Assembly (NCBI RefSeq): GCF_001561915.1
Contig: NZ_LSKU01000001.1
Location: 639,930 to 703,929, forward strand
DNA: 64,000 bases
From: Tepidibacillus decaturensis
Lineage (GTDB): Bacteria; Bacillota; Bacilli; Tepidibacillales; Tepidibacillaceae
Direction: 5' to 3'
The notes under the pieces were generated by a model. That model did not search any database and was not told the DNA's origin. It saw only the letters and a program-made list of their open reading frames with translations. The translations under genes and the position numbers were made by a program. Below, piece by piece: positions 17,742-27,448 of this stretch (position 1 is its first letter; each line of letters opens with the position of its first letter).

Positions 17742-18587
17742 ATGCAAGAGAAGAAACATTGGTGGAAAATGATCATTGAAGTGGCTGGGGTGTTGATGGG
17801 AACAGCGATTCTGGCGTTTAGCATTAATTCATTAATCGTACCTTCCCATTTAATCTCTGGTGGTGTTACTGGGATTGCAATTTTACTTTACCATTTATTT
17901 GGGTGGTCTGTAGGCATTCAAAACGTAGTTTATAATATTCCATTACTGATATTGGGATATAAATTTTTAGGAAAAAAATTTGTTGGGTATACCGCACTTA
18001 GTGTTGCCTCTTTAGCTTTTTTCCTGCGTGTGATCCCTGTTCATTATATCTGGACTGATAATATTCTACTCTCTGCTATTTTTGGGGGAATTATTTCCGG
18101 AATTGGGATTTCGATCGTTTTAAGACTAGGTGGTTCTACAGGCGGAATCGATATTGTATCTAGGGTAGTTGCAAAATATTTTGCTTTGAATATTGGCCGG
18201 ATCACATTAGTGATTAATTCACTTATTGTGCTGGCGTCTGGTTACTTTTTTGACCCCCAAATTGCAATGTATACATTGATCTCTATCTATGCAACCTCTA
18301 GGACTTATGATGTGTTATTAAACCATGTAGGAAGAATTACTGTTATGATTGTAACCAGTAAAGGGGAACAAGTAGCAGAGGCGATTACAAAGACGATGAA
18401 AAGAGGGGTTACTTTTTGGAACGCTAATGGTGCGTATACCCATTCAGATAAACAAGTTCTATTTTGTGTCATCGTTAATGTCCAATGGTCTACTTTAAAA
18501 AAGACCATTTTATCTGAAGATGAAAAAGCTTTTATCAGTGTTATTCCAACGCAAAAAATCGTAGGTAATTTTAATCAAGTCTGGTAA
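17742..18587 (+). CDS. YitT-family membrane protein (DUF161 plus DUF2179)
   Basis: 281-aa protein with five or six N-terminal membrane segments (motifs SHLISGGVTGIA and GGSTGGIDIV) and a C-terminal soluble DUF2179 domain (about 215-281, with KRGVTFWNANGAY). Function of the family is unknown. The ATG at 17742 starts the recognisable protein; the frame opens earlier, but that part lies in the T-box terminator. The SD is weak (GGAGG 15 bases upstream). It is read from the alanine T-box, and alaS follows 39 bases later. Confidence 0.88.
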   Translation: MQEKKHWWKMIIEVAGVLMGTAILAFSINSLIVPSHLISGGVTGIAILLYHLFGWSVGIQNVVYNIPLLILGYKFLGKKFVGYTALSVASLAFFLRVIPVHYIWTDNILLSAIFGGIISGIGISIVLRLGGSTGGIDIVSRVVAKYFALNIGRITLVINSLIVLASGYFFDPQIAMYTLISIYATSRTYDVLLNHVGRITVMIVTSKGEQVAEAITKTMKRGVTFWNANGAYTHSDKQVLFCVIVNVQWSTLKKTILSEDEKAFISVIPTQKIVGNFNQVW

Positions 18588-18626
18588 ACATCAATTATTC
18601 ACAATATAAAAATGGAGGACTGTTTT

Positions 18627-21275
18627 ATGAAAAAAATGAGTTCACATGAAATTAGACAAAGATTCTTAGATTTTTTTATCTCTAAAGGACATAAGATTGA
18701 ACCAAGTGCTTCACTTATCCCTTATGATGATCCAAGTTTATTATGGATCAATAGTGGGGTTGCAACGTTAAAACCATACTTTGATGGTCGTAAAACCCCA
18801 GAGAATCCAAGAATCACGAATTCACAGAAATCAATCCGTACCAATGATATTGAGAATGTGGGTAAAACGGCTAGACACCATACCTTTTTCGAAATGTTAG
18901 GTAATTTTTCGATTGGTGATTATTTTAAAAAGGAAGCCATTCATTGGGCATGGGAGTTTTTGACAGATGAAAAATGGATGGGATTTGACCCAAACAAACT
19001 CTCTGTAACCATTCACCCTGAAGATGATGAGGCTTACCAAATCTGGCATCATGAGATAGGTATTCCTGATGAACGTATTGTTCGTCTTGAAGATAATTTC
19101 TGGGATATTGGGGAAGGACCTAGTGGACCAAACACGGAAATTTTCTATGACCGTGGTGAGCATTACTGTGATTCATCTGATCCAGAATGCTATCCAGGAG
19201 GGGAAAATGAACGTTTTCTCGAGATTTGGAACCTGGTATTTTCTCAATTTAACCATAATCCTGATGGCAGTTATACTCCATTACCAAGAAAGAACATTGA
19301 TACTGGAATGGGGTTAGAAAGAATGGCTTCTGTAGTGCAAGAGGTAGAAACAAACTTTGATACAGATCTATTTCTTCCCATTATTGAAACAGTTGCAAAT
19401 CTGGCAGGGGTAACTTACCATAAAGATCGGGAAACAGATGTAGCCCTTAAAGTGATTGCTGATCATATTCGTACGATCGTTTTTGCTATCGGAGATGGTG
19501 CTTTACCTTCTAATGAAGGTAGGGGCTACATTATTCGAAGACTTCTTAGGAGAGCAGTTCGCTACGGGAAAACCATTGGAATTGAAAAGCCATTCTTATA
19601 TTCCATTACTTCACTTGTTGGAGAAATCATGAAACACTATTATCCTGAAGTCTTAGATAAGAAAGAATTTATTGAAAAAGTGATCCGAACTGAGGAAGAG
19701 CGTTTCCATGAAACATTGACTGAAGGACTAAGTATATTAGAACAAATGGTTAAAGAAGCCAAAGAACAAGGACGTAAGGTGATTAGTGGAGAAGAAGCAT
19801 TTAAACTTTATGATACTTACGGTTTTCCACTAGACTTAACAGAAGATTTTGCAGCAGAGCATCAATTAAGTGTGGATCAACAAGGCTTTGAAGTACAAAT
19901 GGAGCAACAACGTGAACGGGCAAGAGCAGCTAGGCAGGACGTTGATAGTATGCGTGTTCAAGGTGGGGTTTTAGCAGATATTAAGGATAAGAGTGAGTTT
20001 GTTGGTTATAATGAATGGGTAGTGAATGATACAATAATAAGTCATCTGCTTGTCCAAGATCAACTTGTGGATTTTGTAACGGAAAACCAAAAAGCTCAAG
20101 TGTTACTTACAAAAACTCCTTTTTATGCAGAAAGCGGTGGTCAGATTGCTGATCAAGGTCTGATCAAAGGTAAAAATGGGGAATTGATGAAAGTACTCGA
20201 TGTAATGAAAGCTCCAAATGGCCAGCACCTTCATCATGTGGAAGTTGTCAAAGGCTCATTTAAAACAGGTGATCAAGTTTTAGCAGAAATTGATCGCGAA
20301 GCTAGAAGGAGTATCGTAAAAAACCATACAGCAACTCATTTATTACACCAAGCATTGAAAGATATCCTTGGTGGACATGTGAATCAGGCTGGATCTTTGG
20401 TTGCAGCAGATCGTTTGCGTTTTGACTTTTCCCATTTTGGAGCTATTTCTGAGAAAGAATTAGCTGAAGTAGAACAAAAGGTTAATCAACAAATCTGGGC
20501 TAACCAAGGTGTAAATGTGATGATTAAACCTATCCAAGAGGCTAAAGAAATGGGGGCTATGGCATTATTTGGTGAAAAATACGGCGAAGTTGTACGTGTT
20601 GTCCAAGTAGGGGATTATAGTCTGGAATTATGTGGTGGCTGCCATGTAAACAATTCTGCAGAAATCGGCTTATTTAAAATTATTTCTGAAAGTAGTATTG
20701 GGGCAGGCATTAGACGTATTGAAGCAGTGACAGGTAAATACGCATATGAATATTTAAATGGGCAATTAGCCACTTTAAAATCATTAGCAAAAGAGTTAAA
20801 ATCAACTCTATCTGATGTACCACAAAAAGTAGAAGGGTTACAGCTTACAATTAAAGAACTTCAGAAGGAAAATGAATCTTTAAAAGCAAAACTAAGTCAT
20901 ATTGAAGCCAAAAACCTAGCAGACCGGTTAGAAAACATCGATGGTATTCAATTATTACGGGTCAATGTATGGCCAATGGATATGAAGAGCTTGCGAAATC
21001 TCCTTGATGATTTAAGAACAAAAATAGTTTCAGGTATTTTGGTTCTTGCTTCTGTCCAAGATGATAAGGTAAACCTTGTTGGTTCTATAAGTGATGACTT
21101 GGTGAAAAAAGGCTTCCATGCAGGTCAATTGATTAAAGAACTAGCAAGTATAGTTGGTGGCGGCGGCGGTGGCCGACCTGACATGGCGCAAGCAGGTGGA
21201 AAAGATCCAGAAAAATTACAAGAAGCATTGAATTACGTGACTGAATATATAAAATCGGTTACAATAAAATTATAA
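18627..21275 (+). CDS. alaS: alanyl-tRNA synthetase
   Basis: 882-aa class II AlaRS. The N-terminal catalytic part has the class II motifs ([21 protein letters not shown]). The editing domain has the zinc motifs HTATHLL (about 570) and CGGCHV (about 670), and the C-terminal C-Ala domain has a Gly run ([15 protein letters not shown]). The ATG at 18627 sits eight bases after GGAGG; an in-frame ATG at 18612 overlaps that SD. It is controlled through the alanine T-box at 17455. Confidence 0.97.
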   Translation: MKKMSSHEIRQRFLDFFISKGHKIEPSASLIPYDDPSLLWINSGVATLKPYFDGRKTPENPRITNSQKSIRTNDIENVGKTARHHTFFEMLGNFSIGDYFKKEAIHWAWEFLTDEKWMGFDPNKLSVTIHPEDDEAYQIWHHEIGIPDERIVRLEDNFWDIGEGPSGPNTEIFYDRGEHYCDSSDPECYPGGENERFLEIWNLVFSQFNHNPDGSYTPLPRKNIDTGMGLERMASVVQEVETNFDTDLFLPIIETVANLAGVTYHKDRETDVALKVIADHIRTIVFAIGDGALPSNEGRGYIIRRLLRRAVRYGKTIGIEKPFLYSITSLVGEIMKHYYPEVLDKKEFIEKVIRTEEERFHETLTEGLSILEQMVKEAKEQGRKVISGEEAFKLYDTYGFPLDLTEDFAAEHQLSVDQQGFEVQMEQQRERARAARQDVDSMRVQGGVLADIKDKSEFVGYNEWVVNDTIISHLLVQDQLVDFVTENQKAQVLLTKTPFYAESGGQIADQGLIKGKNGELMKVLDVMKAPNGQHLHHVEVVKGSFKTGDQVLAEIDREARRSIVKNHTATHLLHQALKDILGGHVNQAGSLVAADRLRFDFSHFGAISEKELAEVEQKVNQQIWANQGVNVMIKPIQEAKEMGAMALFGEKYGEVVRVVQVGDYSLELCGGCHVNNSAEIGLFKIISESSIGAGIRRIEAVTGKYAYEYLNGQLATLKSLAKELKSTLSDVPQKVEGLQLTIKELQKENESLKAKLSHIEAKNLADRLENIDGIQLLRVNVWPMDMKSLRNLLDDLRTKIVSGILVLASVQDDKVNLVGSISDDLVKKGFHAGQLIKELASIVGGGGGGRPDMAQAGGKDPEKLQEALNYVTEYIKSVTIKL

Positions 21276-21319
21276 TAGAAATAGAGATCTATTTTGTAAA
21301 ATCGAAAGAGGTGTTGTTG

Positions 21320-21583
21320 ATGAACTCGATGGATCATACCATGAAATTTAATGTTAGATCGGATGATGTGGAGATTGAGGCTAGAGAAGTCTTATTTCTC
21401 GTTCATGAATCATTGAAAGAAAAAGGGTACAATCCAATTAATCAAATCGTTGGGTACCTATTATCTGGTGACCCTGCCTACATTCCTAGACATAATAATG
21501 CAAGGAATCTCATCAGAAAAGTGGAACGGGATGAACTCATCGAGGTATTAGTAAAATCGTACCTAAAGCAACACCATGAATAA
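21320..21583 (+). CDS. ireB: IreB-family regulatory phosphoprotein
   Basis: 87-aa UPF0297/IreB (YrzL) protein. In Enterococcus it is phosphorylated by the kinase IreK on N-terminal threonines and tunes cephalosporin resistance. The family core is complete: [21 protein letters not shown] followed by [13 protein letters not shown]. The ATG at 21320 follows AGAGGTG; a GTG at 21311 would overlap it. Conserved alaS-ireB-ruvX order. Confidence 0.93.
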   Translation: MNSMDHTMKFNVRSDDVEIEAREVLFLVHESLKEKGYNPINQIVGYLLSGDPAYIPRHNNARNLIRKVERDELIEVLVKSYLKQHHE

Positions 21584-21589
21584 GCATAT

Positions 21590-21610
21590 GGGGGATCATG
21601 TCCCCCTTTT
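21590..21610 (+). terminator. intrinsic terminator between ireB and ruvX
   Basis: GGGGGA / TCCCCC stem with a 5-base loop, followed by TTTT. It may be partial, because ruvX starts 34 bases later in a normally co-transcribed cluster. Confidence 0.7.
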
Positions 21611-21643
21611 AAATTTGATCATTTCTAACATTAGAGGTAAAAT

Positions 21644-22054
21644 ATGAGAATCATGGGTTTAGATGTTGGCGAAAAAACGATAGGTATTGCTATGAGCGAT
21701 GAATTAGGTTGGACTGCCCAAGGGGTAGAGGTTCTTCGCCGAACAAGTTTGGAACGAGATATCACCCGTTTGCAACAAATCATTAGCGAATATCAAGTAG
21801 AGGAAATTGTGGTAGGACTTCCTAAGAATATGAATGGCAGTTTAGGACCAAGGGCAGAAATGATTAAAGAATTTGCAGAGATTTTACAACAAACTTTTCA
21901 ATTACCGATTCGTTTTTGGGATGAACGTCTAACGACTGTATCAGCGGAAAGAACTTTAATTGAAGCAGATGTAAGTCGAAAAAAGAGAAAACAAGTGATT
22001 GACAAAATGGCAGCTATGCTTATATTACAAGGCTATTTAGATCTTAAGAGGTGA
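21644..22054 (+). CDS. ruvX: Holliday junction resolvase-like protein RuvX/YqgF
   Basis: 136-aa RNase H-fold protein of the YqgF family, implicated in 16S rRNA 5' processing and, by homology, Holliday-junction cleavage. The first acidic residue lies in [15 protein letters not shown], the second in [14 protein letters not shown], and the third region in [12 protein letters not shown]. The stop (TGA, 22052-22054) overlaps the SD of the next gene. Confidence 0.94.
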   Translation: MRIMGLDVGEKTIGIAMSDELGWTAQGVEVLRRTSLERDITRLQQIISEYQVEEIVVGLPKNMNGSLGPRAEMIKEFAEILQQTFQLPIRFWDERLTTVSAERTLIEADVSRKKRKQVIDKMAAMLILQGYLDLKR

Positions 22055-22056
22055 AA

Positions 22057-22338
22057 ATGATGAACAAAGAAGTGGATGATAGAGAGTTTATTTTTATTCC
22101 TGATGAGGATGGAAATGAGGAAAAATTCGAGATCCTTTATCAATTTGATGTCGAGGATAAACACTATATCCTAGTCGTTCCTACTGATATCCCAGATGAT
22201 GAAGAAGAAGCAGAGGTTTATGCTTTTCGCTATGAAGAAAATGGAGAAGATATGACATTGTTTACGATACAGGATGAAGAAGAGTGGGATCTTGTTGAAG
22301 AGGTATTTAACACTCTTGACCATGAATTTAATGTATAG
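22057..22338 (+). CDS. DUF1292 protein (YrzB-like), copy 1
   Basis: 93-aa acidic protein of the DUF1292 family; EEEAEVYAFRYEENGEDMTLFTIQDEEEWDLVEEVF fits the domain. Start ATG 22057 or 22060 after AAGAGGTG, with the upstream ruvX stop inside the SD. Function unknown. In B. subtilis yrzB occupies this position; here it is followed by a related second copy. Confidence 0.85.
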   Translation: MMNKEVDDREFIFIPDEDGNEEKFEILYQFDVEDKHYILVVPTDIPDDEEEAEVYAFRYEENGEDMTLFTIQDEEEWDLVEEVFNTLDHEFNV

Positions 22339-22352
22339 CGGAGGCGTATAAG

Positions 22353-22646
22353 ATGAAAAGTGGAAAAGCAAAGGAAGTACATCTATTAAAAGAACAACTT
22401 GGTTCTGAAATAACTCTTTATGACGAAAACGACCAAGAACATGTTTTTCAATTACTTTTAGAATTGATCGTGGATAATACTCATTATGCTTTCTTTCAAT
22501 CCCCAGATGATGAAAAAGGGGATATCGAAGTGCTAAAGGTCGTTAAAGATGAAAATGGTAAGCTTGAACTAGAATATATTGAAGATGATGATGAGTGGGA
22601 AGAAGCTGCTGAATTATTTGATGAGTTAACTTTTCACGAAGATTAA
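22353..22646 (+). CDS. DUF1292 protein (YrzB-like), copy 2
   Basis: 97-aa acidic protein with the same architecture as the preceding gene (LGSEITLYDENDQEHVF; DDDEWEEAAELFDEL). It probably arose by tandem duplication followed by divergence. ATG at 22353 with GGAGGCG upstream. A strong terminator follows immediately. Confidence 0.82.
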   Translation: MKSGKAKEVHLLKEQLGSEITLYDENDQEHVFQLLLELIVDNTHYAFFQSPDDEKGDIEVLKVVKDENGKLELEYIEDDDEWEEAAELFDELTFHED

Positions 22647-22650
22647 AGAA

Positions 22651-22689
22651 ATGAGAGAGGGATATTTTTCCTCTCTCATTGTTTTTTTA
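22651..22689 (+). terminator. intrinsic terminator after the alaS-DUF1292 cluster
   Basis: 10-bp perfect stem ATGAGAGAGG / CCTCTCTCAT followed by TGTTTTTTT. Confidence 0.9.
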
Positions 22690-22758
22690 TCTTAATTATG
22701 CTAATTTTATAAGGTTAATAGATGTATGAACGATTGCAAAATGGAGGAGAAACCTGAT

Positions 22759-23787
22759 ATGAATAGAAAATGGGGCATTTCAATCGTTGGCTTCGTATTG
22801 GTAATTGGCATCTTTTTAATCGGTTACATCAATTCTCAATTACAGCCTGTTCAACCTAACGCTCAAGCTAATCAACGAGTGATCGAGATCCCAAAAGGAA
22901 GTCATCCTAACCAAATCGCCAAAATTCTTAAGGAAAATCAGTTAATTAAAAGTGAGTTCTTTTTTAGATGGTATGTAAGGTATACTGGGGAAGCCCCTGG
23001 GCTTAAGGCGGGAAAATATGAATTGTCTAATAATATGTCATTAAAGGAAATCGTACAAGCTCTTGTAGAAGGAAATGCTATTCTAGATATTGTTCGTTTC
23101 ACTGTTCCTGAAGGCTATACCGTTGAGCAGATCGCTGCTAATTTATCAGAACAAGGAATCATCAATAAGGAAAAATTTTTACAATTGGCAAAAATAGGAT
23201 CTGTAGCAGATGATTTTTTTAAACAGATCCCAAGTAATCCAGATGTCAAATATAAATTAGAGGGATACTTATTTCCAAAAACCTACGAAGTAAAAAAAGG
23301 AGCCACAGAAGAAGAAATTATTAAAGTAATGTTGGAGCAATTTAAAAAAGAGTGGAAACCTGAATGGACAACAACGATAAAGAAAAGAAAAATGGATATG
23401 GGTCAAATTATCACACTTGCTTCAATTATCGAAAGGGAAGTCGTCGTAGATAAAGAGAGACCTATTGTTGCAGGGGTTCTATACAATCGTTTAAACGATC
23501 ATTGGAATCTACAAGTTGATGCTACCATTCAATATATTTTAGGCAAACAAAAAGAACGTTTAACTTATAATGACCTGAAGATCGATAACCCATACAACAC
23601 GTATATCTATCCTGGTTTACCTCCTGGACCAATTAGTAATCCAGGAATAAAATCGATTGAAGCAGCAGTTTCTCCAACCAATAATCCTTATTATTTTTAT
23701 GTAACCAAAAAAGATAACACAGGTGAACATTATTTTTCCAAGACGTTTGCAGAACACCAAAAAAATGATGCGAGATCAAGAAAATAA
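22759..23787 (+). CDS. mltG: endolytic murein transglycosylase
   Basis: 342-aa MltG (YceG/YrrL). It has one N-terminal membrane anchor (about residues 7-25), a LysM-like segment (IEIPKGSHPNQIAKILKEN), and the YceG catalytic domain with the glutamate in ASIIEREVV followed by NRL and VDATIQYIL. It cleaves nascent peptidoglycan strands. The ATG at 22759 has GGAGGAG nine bases upstream; an earlier in-frame start at 22726 lacks an SD. Confidence 0.94.
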   Translation: MNRKWGISIVGFVLVIGIFLIGYINSQLQPVQPNAQANQRVIEIPKGSHPNQIAKILKENQLIKSEFFFRWYVRYTGEAPGLKAGKYELSNNMSLKEIVQALVEGNAILDIVRFTVPEGYTVEQIAANLSEQGIINKEKFLQLAKIGSVADDFFKQIPSNPDVKYKLEGYLFPKTYEVKKGATEEEIIKVMLEQFKKEWKPEWTTTIKKRKMDMGQIITLASIIEREVVVDKERPIVAGVLYNRLNDHWNLQVDATIQYILGKQKERLTYNDLKIDNPYNTYIYPGLPPGPISNPGIKSIEAAVSPTNNPYYFYVTKKDNTGEHYFSKTFAEHQKNDARSRK

Positions 23788-23870
23788 AATAAATAAACTT
23801 ATTCAAATTAACACTATCAATATGTTATTATATAGAACGTAGTGTGAAAAATTAGAGGTGAAAACATCCA

Positions 23871-24506
23871 ATGAGTTTTATAAATGAGGAAGTGGAACAG
23901 TACCTGACTCAATTAATGCCGATTGAAGATCCACTCCTTTACAAGATACAACAAGAAGGATTAGCGCAAGAAATCCCGATTATTCAGGTTCCAAGCATCC
24001 GTTTAATTCAGCTTTTTCTGCAAATGATTAAACCTAAGACCATTATAGAAGTTGGGACGGCGATTGGTTTTTCTACGATTTGGTTAGCTCAAGCGGCGCC
24101 AGATGCAACCATTCACACGATTGAAAGAAAAGCGAGCATGGCGGCCAAGGCTCGAGAGCATTTTCGACAAATGAAGTTAGATAAACAGATTATCCTACAT
24201 GAGGGAGAAGCCATACAAGTCATACCAACTTTGCCACAGGCAGATTTTATTTTTATCGATGCCGCAAAAGGGAAGTATAAGGAATTTTTCCATTTAACCT
24301 TTCCGTTATTAAAGGTGGGGGGAGTTTTTGTTTTTGATAATGTCCTTTTTAGAGGATATGTGGCTGATCCAACAATCGCTGAAACAAAACCAATGTTAAG
24401 AAAGATTCGCGACTTTAATGATTTTATTGCTACTTTTCCCAAACTATCCACATCGTTTATTCCCATTGGTGATGGATTGGCAGTATGTTATAAAACGGAG
24501 GAATAA
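23871..24506 (+). CDS. trmR: tRNA 5-hydroxyuridine methyltransferase (YrrM)
   Basis: 211-aa SAM-dependent O-methyltransferase of the COMT-like family. Motif I is IIEVGTAIGFST (about 58-69) and the metal/active region is DFIFIDAAKGKYKEF. In B. subtilis TrmR methylates 5-hydroxyuridine-34 to 5-methoxyuridine in tRNAs for split codon boxes. The two following genes encode the hydroxylation enzymes, which supports this role. Confidence 0.88.
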   Translation: MSFINEEVEQYLTQLMPIEDPLLYKIQQEGLAQEIPIIQVPSIRLIQLFLQMIKPKTIIEVGTAIGFSTIWLAQAAPDATIHTIERKASMAAKAREHFRQMKLDKQIILHEGEAIQVIPTLPQADFIFIDAAKGKYKEFFHLTFPLLKVGGVFVFDNVLFRGYVADPTIAETKPMLRKIRDFNDFIATFPKLSTSFIPIGDGLAVCYKTEE

Positions 24507-24511
24507 ATGAG

Positions 24512-25435
24512 ATGCAAACGATCAAAAAACCAGAACTGTTAGTGACCGCAAAGGATCTTGATGAATTGCAACAGTTAATCCAAGCAGGAGCTGATGCTAT
24601 TAATATAGGTGGAGAAGCCTATGGATTAAGACTTCCTGGGGATTTTTCTTTAGAGATGATCCAACAAGCGGTGGAGATCGCTCATAATCAAAATGTGAAG
24701 ATCTATGTTTCAATGAACGCTCTTTTTCATAATCAGGCTCTTATAGGTCTAGAGGATTATATAATAAAACTTTCTGAAATAGAAGTAGATGCTATTGTTT
24801 TTGGTGATCCTGCTGTACTAATGACTGTAAAAGAGGTGGCACCTGACTTAGCCTTGCATTGGAATACGGAAACCACTTCTACCAGCTATGAAACGGCAAA
24901 TTATTGGGCAAGCAAGGGGGCTACAAGAGCTATTTTAGCTAGAGAGCTTTCTTTACAAGAAGTGATTGCGATCAAACAACACGTCAATATGGAAGTCCAG
25001 GTGCAAATTCATGGGATGACCTGTATCTTCCATTCGAAACGAGAATTGGTATCAAGTTATTTGAATTATACAGGTTCTGAGAAAAAGAAAGATACTTCAA
25101 AGGAAAGTAATTTATTTTTAAGAGAGCATAAACGACCTGATGAGCAATATCCAGTGTTCGAGGATCTACATGGTACGCATATCATGAGCTGTGATGATAT
25201 TTGTATGATTGAACATTTAGGTTTATTTATTGATGGTGGAATCGATAGCTTAAAGATTGAAGGGCTCTTAAAGACAACCGATTATCTAGTTAAAGTAACG
25301 GCTCTTTATCGAAAGGCTATTGACGAATATGTAGAAAATAAGTCGACATCCGTATCGATTGAAGAGGTCGAAAAATTACAAACAGATCAAAGACCATTAA
25401 CTACTGGATTTTATTTCAAAGAGCAGTATTATTAA
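24512..25435 (+). CDS. trhP1: peptidase U32-family tRNA hydroxylation protein TrhP1 (YrrN)
   Basis: 307-aa U32-family protein, the short partner of the pair that makes 5-hydroxyuridine at tRNA position 34 from prephenate. It has the family start (PELLVTAKDLDELQQLIQAGADAINIGG) and the repeat LARELSLQEVIAIKQ. It lacks most of the Cys cluster seen in its larger neighbour: only the Cys in HGMTCIFHSKRE remains of the first pair. ATG at 24512; trmR lies five bases upstream. Confidence 0.88.
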   Translation: MQTIKKPELLVTAKDLDELQQLIQAGADAINIGGEAYGLRLPGDFSLEMIQQAVEIAHNQNVKIYVSMNALFHNQALIGLEDYIIKLSEIEVDAIVFGDPAVLMTVKEVAPDLALHWNTETTSTSYETANYWASKGATRAILARELSLQEVIAIKQHVNMEVQVQIHGMTCIFHSKRELVSSYLNYTGSEKKKDTSKESNLFLREHKRPDEQYPVFEDLHGTHIMSCDDICMIEHLGLFIDGGIDSLKIEGLLKTTDYLVKVTALYRKAIDEYVENKSTSVSIEEVEKLQTDQRPLTTGFYFKEQYY

Positions 25436-25463
25436 AATGGTATAGAAAGAGGGGAAACAACAA

Positions 25464-26729
25464 ATGAGTACGATCATGCAACCTCAAATTTCAATAAAAA
25501 AACCGGAGCTCCTTGCTCCAGCAGGTAATTTGGAAAAACTTGAATTTGCGGTTCGCTACGGCGCAGATGCCGTATATATTGGTGGACAACAATTTGGTTT
25601 AAGAGCAAAAGCCGGAAACTTTACCTTTGAGGATATGGAAAAAGGGGTTAACTTTGCTCATCAACGCGGTGCCAAAGTATTTGTTGCGACAAACATTATT
25701 GCTCATAATGATGATTTAAAGGGACTTGAGAGCTATTTAAAAACATTAGAAAATATTGGTATTGATGCGATAATCGTTGCTGACCCATCGATCATACAAA
25801 CGGCAAAACAAATCGCACCAGGTTTAGAAATACATTTAAGTACTCAGGCTTCGACAACAAACTGGCAATCTGTAAAGTTTTGGAAGGAAGAAGGAATTGC
25901 CCGTGTCGTTTTGGCTCGTGAAGTTTCCTTAAAAGAAATTCGCGAAATTAAACAGCATGTAGATGTAGAAATTGAAGCATTTATACATGGTGCGATGTGT
26001 ATTTCTTATTCGGGACGATGCGTATTGTCCAATCATATGACAAGCCGGGATGCTAACCGTGGGGGATGTGCCCAATCTTGTCGCTGGAAATATGATTTAT
26101 TTGAAGATGGTATGATGGACAATGATTCGGTGGATAATAAACAGGAAATTCCTTTATTTAATCCAGAAGATGATTCCTACACGATGAGTTCAAAAGACTT
26201 ATGCATGATCGAATCGATTCCAGATATGATAGAAACTGGTGTAGATTCTCTTAAAATTGAAGGAAGAATGAAAAGTGTCCACTATGTAGCAACAGTGGTG
26301 AATGCTTATCGTCAAGCGATTGATGCTTATTTTGAAGATCCACAAAATTATACCTTTAATCCTGCTTGGTTGGACGAAATTGAAAAAGCAAGCCACAGGC
26401 CACTTACAAAAGCATTTTATTATACCACCCCAAATCAAGAGGATCAAATTTATGGGAATGAGCCTAAAATGCGAAAATACGATTTTGTTGGTTTGGTTTT
26501 AGACTATGACCAAACAACAGGCATAGCAACGATTCAACAAAGAAATAATTTTATGGTAGGTCAAGAAGTAGAGTTCTTTGGTTCGAATACCAAATTTATA
26601 CAAAAAATTGAACAGATAGAAGATAAAGATGGCAATCTACTAGATGCAGCAAGACATCCACTTCAAATTGTGAAGGTAAAAGTAGATCAGCCCGTTTACC
26701 CTTATGATATGATGCGGAAGGAGAATTGA
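25464..26729 (+). CDS. trhP2: peptidase U32-family tRNA hydroxylation protein TrhP2 (YrrO)
   Basis: 421-aa U32-family protein with the conserved cysteines that bind an Fe-S cluster (MCISYSGRCVLS, then GGCAQSCRW) and a C-terminal beta-barrel-like part (about 340-421). With TrhP1 it supplies ho5U34 for TrmR. It starts PELLAPAGNLEKLEFA, the U32 signature. udk follows three bases after the stop. Confidence 0.92.
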   Translation: MSTIMQPQISIKKPELLAPAGNLEKLEFAVRYGADAVYIGGQQFGLRAKAGNFTFEDMEKGVNFAHQRGAKVFVATNIIAHNDDLKGLESYLKTLENIGIDAIIVADPSIIQTAKQIAPGLEIHLSTQASTTNWQSVKFWKEEGIARVVLAREVSLKEIREIKQHVDVEIEAFIHGAMCISYSGRCVLSNHMTSRDANRGGCAQSCRWKYDLFEDGMMDNDSVDNKQEIPLFNPEDDSYTMSSKDLCMIESIPDMIETGVDSLKIEGRMKSVHYVATVVNAYRQAIDAYFEDPQNYTFNPAWLDEIEKASHRPLTKAFYYTTPNQEDQIYGNEPKMRKYDFVGLVLDYDQTTGIATIQQRNNFMVGQEVEFFGSNTKFIQKIEQIEDKDGNLLDAARHPLQIVKVKVDQPVYPYDMMRKEN

Positions 26730-26732
26730 TTT

Positions 26733-27371
26733 ATGCAAAGACCCGTTGTAATCGGAGTGGCCGGTGGAACGGGATCAGGAAAGACGACTGTTGCCAGGCG
26801 CATTATCAAGAGTTTCCCTGATCAGAAAGTTCTTATGATTGAGCAAGATGCCTATTATAAAGACCAATCTCATTTATCGTTTGAAGAAAGGGTAAAAACC
26901 AATTACGATCACCCTTTTGCTTTTGACAATGATTTGTTTATTGAACACATTAACAGATTGCTCAATTATCAACCTATACAAAAACCGATATACGATTTCT
27001 CAATTCATAACCGAAAAGCTGAAACTAATCGAGTCCTACCTAAGGATGTGATAATCTTAGAAGGGATTCTGGTATTAGAGGATAAAAGACTAAGAGATTT
27101 AATGGATATTAAAATATTTGTTGATACAGATGCTGATGTAAGAATCATTAGAAGAATGGTTAGGGATATTCGTGAACGCGGAAGAACTATCGAATCCGTC
27201 ATTGACCAATATCTATCTGTCGTCAGACCGATGCATTTACAATTTATTGAGCCGACAAAACGATATGCAGATATCATTATCCCCGAAGGGGGTAAAAATA
27301 AAGTTGCGATCGATCTTTTGGTAACCAAAATAAAAACGATTCTTCAAGAAAGAGAAGCCAAGCTCGTGTAG
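26733..27371 (+). CDS. udk: uridine kinase
   Basis: 212-aa P-loop kinase that phosphorylates uridine and cytidine in pyrimidine salvage. Walker [10 protein letters not shown] lies at residues 10-18, the nucleoside site includes EQDAYYKDQ and YDHPFAFDN, and the lid contains [12 protein letters not shown]. Length is typical. In B. subtilis greA follows; here a terminator and pbpI follow instead. Confidence 0.96.
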   Translation: MQRPVVIGVAGGTGSGKTTVARRIIKSFPDQKVLMIEQDAYYKDQSHLSFEERVKTNYDHPFAFDNDLFIEHINRLLNYQPIQKPIYDFSIHNRKAETNRVLPKDVIILEGILVLEDKRLRDLMDIKIFVDTDADVRIIRRMVRDIRERGRTIESVIDQYLSVVRPMHLQFIEPTKRYADIIIPEGGKNKVAIDLLVTKIKTILQEREAKLV

Positions 27372-27386
27372 CTAATGGCTTCTTTT
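27354..27386 (+). terminator. terminator overlapping the udk stop codon
   Basis: GAAGCC / GGCTTC stem with an inner AGCT/AGCT extension, then TTTT. The left arm lies in the last udk codons. Confidence 0.75.
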
Positions 27387-27389
27387 CGT

Positions 27390-27446
27390 TTATCCTCCTG
27401 AGAATCTGGCAAAAATGGTAATAATATTGCCAAAAGTGGAGGATAA
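27390..27446 (+). promoter_or_regulatory. inverted repeat that can mask the pbpI ribosome-binding site
   Basis: TTATCCTCC (27390-27398) is a perfect complement of GGAGGATAA (27438-27446), which holds the SD of the gene starting at 27449. Inside lies a second stem TGGCAA / TTGCCA. If transcribed as one leader, the hairpin would hide the SD. Confidence 0.55.
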
Positions 27447-27448
27447 TT

